Of a stretch of DNA of 64,000 bases, positions 57,369 to 64,000 are shown in pieces. The notes under the pieces are model-generated. The model was given only the letters and a program-made list of their open reading frames with translations. It did not search any database and had not been told where the DNA came from. This DNA is from Benincasa hispida (Eukaryota; Streptophyta; Magnoliopsida; Cucurbitales; Cucurbitaceae), in the NCBI RefSeq assembly GCF_009727055.1, contig NC_052358.1, forward strand, positions 40,215,954-40,279,953. Reading direction: 5' to 3'. A program made the translations under genes and the position numbers. Within the stretch, counting starts at the first letter, position 1. Every line of letters begins with the position of its first letter.

Positions 57369-59506
57369 TGAAGGAACTCTTATTTGAAAGTACCTATGAG
57401 TGAAAGCGGATCTTTCCAATTCATTGTGACAGAATTTTCACATATACATTCAAACATACAGACATGCATTCACAATGCTAAATTACTGACATGCTTAGAG
57501 AATCAATAAATAAGAGACTGAAAGATCATACCAGTTGAAGACTTTTTCTTCACAGTAAATCTCACTTTCACTGGAACAGCAAGCTATCATTCAGCAACTC
57601 CCAATCATCTACCTCGAACAGTCTCCACAACAGAAGGAAACGGGCATGACACCACCACTCAGAGCCCTTAATATTCTCGGAATAAGAATCCAATGGGTGG
57701 GCTTTGTTCGGATTTGGTAGAGGGGAGGAGGAAAAGAGATTGTATACAACGATCAAGCAAGTGGGAGAAATACTTGTCTATCGTATAGACAAAATGCTTG
57801 ATTGTTCAAGTGAAGTATACGATCGTGTAGGAAAAGGTAAGCGGTCGTCTAAATGATCGTGTAGGAAAAGCTAAACGATCGACTATACGATCGTTTAGTA
57901 AATATCGGGCGCTAAACGATCACTTAGTAAAAGCTAAGTGATCGTTTAGTAAATAACGCGTGCGGGTGTATGCGTTAAGCGATCGGTCAGCACTATTAGG
58001 TAAGCGATCGTTCAACACTATCGTATAGGCTCTGAATTTTACTAAGCAATGACACACTTCAACACTATGTTCGTGCATCCAATGCATAACACATCGTGAG
58101 CTATTTGAGCGTCTCAAAGTGATTCGTCATCTTACTCATCCATTATGAAAACATAAGAGACGCCAACCAATTATCCCTTAACCGTCCAATTAATAGACAA
58201 TAAATATAATCACATTATATTCATAACCTATGGATTAATATCATATATTAACCATAGAGTTTTTCCTCCACTAGATATTAATCATATTTATATCCAATTT
58301 TCTCCAAATTAATGTATCTCATACATAAAATTAATTATATCATATATAATTAACTAGTTCAATTATATCATATATAATCGAACTCCCTCTCTTCAATTTG
58401 AACATTTCAAACTAACCCAAAAACTGATTATCAACTTTTATCCAAGCTATCAAGGGGACCTTATGGACCTATGGTTTGAAGCTCCAACGGTCGTGAATAA
58501 CTGACTAAACTCTTTAGCCACGATATCTACCATCCGTCAACTGCCAGGAATTCCACTAAAGACCGACAGTTGAACTCTTCTTACCATAGATATATTTCTA
58601 TGTCCATTGGATATAACCAATTATCAGTACGATGACCCTTCACCAATGCTCGTAAGTACAGCTGGGCCAATTTACCATTTTGCCCCTGTAGTTACATTTT
58701 ATTCCTTAAGTACCACCGATCCCTGTAATGAACAGAACAACATAGTCCTACTATGTGTGAACACCTATCGGGCTATGAGAAGGTATGTGGTACCAAATTT
58801 TTCAAGCCCCGGGATCAGCCCTTAAGGGAGCAATCTATCTACTTACCCCCTACTTCAGGGAAAGAGTGAACTCCATCTTGTGAAGCTAAGTTCCTAGCTC
58901 CCAAATCAGATGAATCCCCAAAGTGGTAGGTTTGAGTCGGTGTACTGGCCATTCGCACCCTTGCAAATCAAAGGACCGCCCTCAACGTAGGAGTTCCCAA
59001 CTCACTCAGGATTGAGGCCATGTTACCTATGGTCATCCTAGTGAAGTGGAGTCTCAGTCATGAACAGAGTTATATGACGAGATGTTAACACTTCATGGTC
59101 AGGTCTTATACAAACTCTTTGTATAGGACGCCTCCACTTACATGTCCCCTACACGAATGATCAAGATCAGACCATTTGTGACAAGTCACAACACTTGTAA
59201 CTATTCCATAAAGCGGGCCGCGTCTATAGTGTTACTAGGATAAGGTTTCCCTCCTATATCCATATACTACAAACCATTTTGGTTGTCACTTAAGACATGA
59301 TCCACTTGTATATCACTACATACATGCTTAAGTTACATAAAGATAACCAGGGATATTAAGTTTATTGGTTTGTAGTAAAATAAAAACATCTAAATGTGCA
59401 AAGTCAATAAGTGAAATAAATATCTTATATATTATACATCATAAGCATTCGTACAAAATTGTTTACAAACTATAGGACACGAGACTTTAGGGCACAACCC
59501 CTAACA
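57369..59506 (-). repeat. 5' LTR of the large copia element
   Basis: The minus strand starts TGTTAGGGGTTGTGCCCTAA at 59506 and ends AAGAGTTCCTTCA at 57369. Its 2138 bp include the CGATCG array at 57770-58030. Flanks are TACTC-unlike: GCCTC follows on the right, and GGGTG precedes the matching LTR at 47184-47188, so no target duplication is visible. Confidence 0.85.
57770..58030 (-). repeat. ACGATCGT-type motif array in LTR (copy 2)
   Basis: Ten or more variants occur in 260 bp: TACGATCGTGTAGG, TAAGCGGTCGTCTAA, TAAACGATCGACTATACGATCGTTTAG (shown in parts), TAAACGATCACTTAG, TAAGTGATCGTTTAG, TAAGCGATCGGTCAG and TAAGCGATCGTTCAA. Each is separated by AGTAAA or AGGAAAAG spacers. Confidence 0.85.
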
Positions 59507-59689
59507 GCCTCTTCATGTGCAACCTTGTAACATCCGTTTGTAAACGTATGCATTCCCTTGCCTTGTCAAGTTACTTGCTTATTCAACGGTTGCAAAAACC
59601 TACTTGTTCATCCACAACATATTCCAGATTTAACTTCTAGCTCTTATAACATAAAATCCAGACATTATCTGATAAAATTTCCTTTTAAG
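59507..59689. other. Non-coding stretch right of the large copia element
   Basis: No gene or repeat recognised. It is probably decayed retroelement sequence. Confidence 0.3.
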
Positions 59690-60190
59690 AACTTCTTAAG
59701 CATTTTTACTTTCTTACCATAAAATTCAACTTCCAATTCTGCTTGACAAGCTCAAAATCCTCCAAACTTCTCAGCTTTCTCAATGAACCAGAAATTTGGA
59801 GCACTCTTTGAATTCTTTAAGTTTTCAACACAAGTTGTTTCTTCATAAGTAATTTCAAAAGATTCCAAATTTCTTAAGTAGAAGAACACATAGATATTCT
59901 ATTAAATTCATTTTTGCTCAAAGTGCAATACAAATAATTTATAGTCTTAGCATTAAAAGAACATTTTTTTTCATTTCACTTACATCATACTCTTCTTCTA
60001 ATTTAGGCTTATCGGCATTATCAACCTTTTTCATTGGTACATATGGACCTGTAGCAACAATTAGTCACAAATTATAGTCAATAGATTCTGAATGAGTTTT
60101 CATTCTAGCTTTCAAATATTCATGATTTGAGCCATCAAAGTAAGGAGGTCTACAAGTAGATTGTCCTTCAACAATTTCATTTGCCACTAG
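59690..60190 (-). pseudogene. Copia gag fragment (UBN2 type)
   Basis: The minus strand reads EIVEGQSTCRPPYFDGSNHE and YLKARMKTHSESIDYNL (stop), then LIVATGPYVPMKKVDNADKP and KLEEEYDVSEMKK (about 60180-59960). It continues in other frames with KEFKECSKFLVH-like pieces. FDGSN.EYWKARM is the standard opening of this gag family. Only gag is present. Confidence 0.75.
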
Positions 60191-61643
60191 GATTGTCGTA
60201 ATGCACTAACAACAAAATTTATCAAGAAAATGAATTTCAAGATGAGCAACCTCTCACTAATATCTATTGTTGGATCGGTATGGAAATCCTAGAGAGGGTG
60301 AAGGGTCAAGAGTGTACGGACGTATATGGATATCTCCTTCTCATTCAGTTCCTTGTCTTAATAAATAGAGCTAGAGAATGTATCTTGCCACGTTGGAAAA
60401 GTAAACTAAGAAAATATAGCACTTTTCACGTCGTGACCTGATCCTATCAGCGGTCCCCTATCAACTTGGACTGGATTGTCAACCGTTCATCGCATAAGGT
60501 GTTCGTCGTAGGGCAACTCTAGGTGCAAGGCATCCTTCCCTTCATTTTTATCTTTCTTCGATTTTGTTGTAACTTAGTGATTAGATCTTTCATTTAATAA
60601 ACTTTCTAGTTTTAACTCATTCGACGCATGTGATAATTTATTGCTCTATTAAACCATCTAATTCTAATGAATTCCTCCTTAAAACTCTCTTAATTATTCT
60701 TATTTTGAGCTATAATCTACAAGTCATCATATGTCTTGGTCTATAAGGTCAAAGTTGGCCTAGTTTGACCAATTAAAACCTAGGGAAGCCCAAAATCCAC
60801 CTGTTAGGTTTGATGGATCATTCTCAGGATAATCTGAGGATTACACCCTGAAGTCCCTAAAGCCTTTTGAACAAAAGAAAGCCCAAAATGAATCTATTGG
60901 ATTTGATGGTTATTTTCCAGGATAATCTAGAAATTATACAGTTGAGCCTTTTGAACCAAGGAAAGCTCAAAGTTAGCTTGTTGGGTTTGATGGTTTATTC
61001 ATAGAATAATCCAAGGGCTAAATTTTGGGAGCCTTTTGAACCAAGAAAATATGGGGACTACCCTAGAGATCTAAAGTGGACTTTTCAAAGGCAATGAACG
61101 ACCAAAATTTAGAGATGCATATTGTGAGAGGTTGAAAGCCTAAACGTCTAAAATTGTCTTAAATAGACCAAAACTAAATCTTATACTCCCAAAGTGGGTA
61201 TTGAATTTCCAAACCCACAAATATCAACTCCAAGTCTCAACTGAGTAAGAACTAATGTCGTGGGTAATCTTAAACCTAAGAAGAAACCCCAAAAAAAAAA
61301 TTAACATTGATTGTAAAATTGAAACAAAGTATAATAAAAATCTATCCAAACTCGAAAGCAAAAAGGCCCAAATAAGATCTCATGAAAGTCTAGGAAAAGA
61401 TGCAATTAGGCCATTCGGCCCAAATGCCCTCCTCGGACTTTAGGAGGCCAACCCATGCCCACATGGCTTGCTTTTTGTCGATCGCTTACTCTTTCCTCCT
61501 CTCTCTCGTTAGTCTAACTCTGCCATCTAACCTGAAAAAGGATTGGGAAAAATCCTAGATTTACTACATATAAATACATTGTTATAGTTGGCTTTTTAAC
61601 TATTAATCTCAAATTAATTAATTTTAGTTAATTAATTAATTAA
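60191..61643. other. Non-coding stretch with a tandem repeat
   Basis: No convincing gene. It contains the tandem repeat at 60785-61050 and, at its right end, (TTAA)n-like sequence next to the LTR start at 61644. Confidence 0.4.
60785..61050 (+). repeat. Imperfect tandem repeat, ~85-95-bp unit, three copies
   Basis: AGCCCAAAATCCACCTGTTAGG, AGCCCAAAATGAATCTATTGG and AGCTCAAAGTTAGCTTGTTGG (the first shown minus its end) begin units at about 60788, 60881 and 60964. Each continues with TTTGATGG, AGGATAATC, TTACAC or TTATACA, and GCCTTTTGAACCAA. Confidence 0.75.
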
Positions 61644-61916
61644 TGTTTTGATGATAACAAACTTTTTTTTATTCACTAATAATTTTAGTACTTTTAAGAG
61701 TCTATTATGTAGATATTGAATAAACGAATCCAATAGAATTTGAACCACCCAAATTAGAGTCCAAACGAAGAAGATATGACTGAAACAACTATGACGGAAA
61801 AATCCCGAGCTGATGATGTGGCAAAATTTTCTCATTAAAATAGACCAATTAGAAGGTTCCACTTGGAAAAATGGAGAATGACACATGAACTTTTGATTTT
61901 TGGATTGGTGTTAAAA

Positions 61917-62075
61917 AGAAAATATATTTAATATTATATTATGTTTCTGTCTAATGGCTAGTTGGACACACATGGTGAGCTTTTATTTTTTGTTGGATTT
62001 TAAAAGAAATGATTTTAAAAAATGATATATATTATTATATTATTTTTCTTGTGTCTAACGGCTAGTTGATTCAAA
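61917..62075 (+). repeat. Local duplication within the LTR
   Basis: GTCTAATGGCTAGTTG and GTGTCTAACGGCTAGTTG lie about 108-118 bp apart, each preceded by an ATTATATTAT stretch and TTGG(A)TT..TTAAAA. Confidence 0.6.
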
Positions 62076-62102
62076 TAATAATAATAATAATAACAATAAT
62101 AA
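62073..62102 (+). repeat. (AAT)n microsatellite
   Basis: About nine AAT/AAC triplets lie in the LTR. Confidence 0.9.
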
Positions 62103-62890
62103 AACCTCCACCATTGATTTTTTATTTTCAAAATCTAAAGGCCTATATTAAATTTGGTTTAATTTTCACTTACTTTTCTCTCTTTTTAAACTCGTCTTCT
62201 TCTCTAAATTTCCACAAAAAATACAAACTTTTACAATCCTCAAAGTCATCATTGTTATTCTCTCCAAACTCTTAAGTTTTTCTTTTCATTTTATTCTTGA
62301 GAGATTTATTATATTGAGAGGATTAATTTGTAGAATGCTACAACTTGTAAATCCACTCTTTTAGAGAATTTTTCTCGTCTTGTTCTTCATTTCTAAATCT
62401 ATTGTAAAAGGTTACTCTTGAACCATAACAAAAGTATTGTAATGGTTTGATCCTAAACCATGGAAAGGATCGGGTTTGTTCTTGCACCTAGAAAAGGAAC
62501 GTTGTAGTAGTTCAATTTTAAGTCGTGGAAAGAGTCAAGTTCGTAGTGACATACCCATGTGGAGCTTAGGGAGTAGATATAGGCTAGATTATGTCGAACC
62601 CTTATAAAATTATCGGTGTCAATTTCTCTACCCCTCTCCTATTTAATTTTGCAACTAATTTGTTAATAGACTTCATTGCATACAACTAATTGCTACAATC
62701 TGTTCTTGAACTTGTTTATGCTAATTTATTGACCTTTTTGAAGTGAATGTATTTACATAAAAATTCTTGTTTAAATTATTAATTAACAAAAGTGTATTAA
62801 TTTGTTTAATTGGGCCCACTTAGGAAAAAATTATCATTAAGTGTACTAAACCCTATTCACCCCTTATAGGGTTGCCATACTGATCCAACA

Positions 62891-63146
62891 GTTATAGCTT
62901 CACACAAGTTTAGTTCATCTTCTTCATTAAAAGTTTGCTATAATCCTTTATTAAAACGTACTTAGACATCAAGGTCTCTATAGAAAACACCACACCGTTG
63001 TGTTATTGTGAATGTTTTGTGGTTGATTTTGTCTCTCCAATTACAAATTCACTGTCAATGGCACGTGAAAGGTCAGATGAGGTTTCTTGACCAAATTTAA
63101 TCATCAATAGACATGTATTACTTATCTCAAGGTCAGAAATTGAAAT
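62891..63146 (-). other. Possible decayed coding sequence, unrecognised
   Basis: The minus strand can be read as ISISDLEISNTCLLMIKFGQ and ETSSDLSRAIDSEFVIGETK before stops. The composition is protein-like, but no family is recognised. Confidence 0.25.
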
Positions 63147-64000
63147 TGTTGGGTTGTATGTCCTAAAACTCGTAGTTTATAATCTTTAAACTTATTCTGT
63201 TTACAATAAAATTGTTATTGAGGTTTATTTAATAAAGTTGTTATTGAATATATGAATTGCTCATTTCGTTTTAGAAAACCATAAATCCAATAAACTAAGA
63301 TCCATGGTTATAACATGGATACTTGGACTTTATGGAGCGACATAAAAGTGGATCAAGTTCGAGTGAATAGTCTAAACAGTCTATAGTATATGGATAAGGT
63401 TGGGTACCTTATTCTATAGACGCTATCGGGTGCAGCCCACTTTGTATTTAGTACAAACAATGTGATTCTGACTCGTTCATGTAAAGACATATGAGTAGAG
63501 GCATCTTGTGCAAAGAGTTTGTTTAAGACCGGACCAAAAAATAAGTCAATCTTACTTTATAATGTTGTTTACTATTTAAGACTGGCTATTTCAAAGCAAT
63601 GACCTAGGTAACTTGACCTTAATCTTGAGCTAACTATGAACTCATGTTTATTTAGGACTACCCTTAGATTTGCATGGATGAGGGTTGGCTCATCAATGCC
63701 GACTCTATAAGCTCCACCCCCCCCCTCCTCTTCCCATTTCATGGGTAAGATCGGGTAAATAGCTGGGACATAGTTGTGTAAGAAGTAATTTCATCCTACC
63801 CACTTTTAGGGATAGTAAAGAGGTTGTTCCCTCAAGTGTTGATACTGGGTCTTGAACAAGGGGCCCCACCCTCTCATTGGCCAGAGGGACCCGGTTTGGT
63901 GATTGAATTACAAACAAAATGTTCATTAGAGAATTAGTGGGACTTAAGGAGCAAGATGTAATCTCGGGGATAAAACAGCTTTTGACCCAATTGTCATTAC
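63147..64000 (+). repeat. Start of another copia LTR, runs off the window
   Basis: TGTTGGGTTGTATGTCCTAA matches the LTR starts at 40708 and 5341. Landmarks follow in the same order (CCATGGTTATAACATGG, GTATATGGATAAGGTTGGG, CTCATGTTTATTTAGGACTAC). The LTR does not end within the window. Confidence 0.8.

Larger units (their letters stand above)
47189..59506 (-). mobile_element. Large minus-strand copia retrotransposon with duplicated gag/protease block
   Basis: Order from high to low: 5' LTR 57369-59506, PBS 57355-57368, leader to about 53516 (with nested S3), gag-A, PR-A and pre-integrase-A, then gag-B, PR-B, integrase, RT, and a 3' LTR fragment 47189-48351. Both LTR pieces carry the CGATCG motif array, which ties them together. 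RNase H and the start of the 3' LTR are missing at the junction 48352. Two adapter artefacts lie inside, so the fine structure of 48.3-53.3 kb is not reliable. Confidence 0.75.
61644..62890 (+). repeat. Probable solo copia LTR (SIRE/Maximus-like)
   Basis: It starts TGTTTTGATGATAACAAAC and ends CCATACTGATCCAACA, preceded by ACCCTATTCACCCCTTATAG. These start and end phrases are those I recall for plant SIRE/Maximus LTRs. Length is 1247 bp. No PBS follows and no coding region is attached. A clean 5-bp duplication is not seen (ATTAA and GTTAT). Confidence 0.65.

Noticed and set aside
47189..59506. Reading 43022-46821 as the 3' LTR partner of 57369-59506
   Set aside because: The lower LTR lacks the CGATCG array; the fragment 47189-48351 has it and is the better partner. 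The flanks TACTC and GCCTC also do not match.
61255..61443. Plus-strand frame with a K/N-rich start
   Set aside because: Short, low-complexity, no homologue recognised, no splice or promoter context.

Overview
This is nuclear DNA of a flowering plant. The sequence is AT-rich, has introns, and consists almost entirely of transposable elements. The retroelement subfamilies and the leucine-rich-repeat (LRR) gene resemble those of cucurbits (Cucumis/Benincasa type). That taxonomic call rests on recalled family resemblance, not on a search. No rRNA, tRNA, CRISPR array, operon or bacterial signal was seen.

The only host-type gene is at the left edge. Three exons (minus strand, 1-2848) encode part of the LRR region of an NBS-LRR disease-resistance protein. 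The middle exon carries a frameshift, and no upstream NB-ARC exons are present. Next to it lie a broken LINE (3290-4561, minus) and a copia gag/protease scrap (4583-5340, plus). A truncated plus-strand copia element follows (5341-12345) with LTR, tRNA-Met primer site, leader, gag, protease, integrase and the start of RT. A hairpin-bearing minisatellite lies at about 12480-13060.

The centre is a complete CACTA (En/Spm) transposon, 13340-30397. It has 29-bp terminal inverted repeats, an AAG target duplication on both sides, GC-rich subterminal repeats, a decayed TNP2-type transposase, a DUF4216 segment and a TNPA-like second gene. A minus-strand Ty3/gypsy element (18898-27785) sits inside an intron of that second gene.

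From 31243 on there is a CACTA end fragment, a copia RNase H tail with its LTR, a minus-strand copia with short LTRs (33286-40074), an unrecognised split reading frame interrupted by a solo copia LTR (40708-42668), and an older minus-strand copia tail with LTR (43022-47188). A large minus-strand copia follows (47189-59506). The last part holds a gag scrap, a probable solo LTR (61644-62890) and the start of another copia LTR (63147 onward). Three related 1.7-2.0 kb TG...CA sequences (37591-39275, 44010-45967, 55138-56944) are nested inside three different host elements; two have clean 5-bp target duplications.

Two places are sequencing artefacts. At 49168-49205 and 53125-53162 the Nextera mate-pair junction adapter (two back-to-back Tn5 mosaic ends) is embedded in the assembly, with duplicated sequence on its flanks. 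There is also a 20-N gap at 28921-28940. No new biological system was found. The most useful results are the artefacts, the nesting order, the palindromic-motif arrays in copia LTRs and leaders, and the indel-rich gypsy LTR pair.
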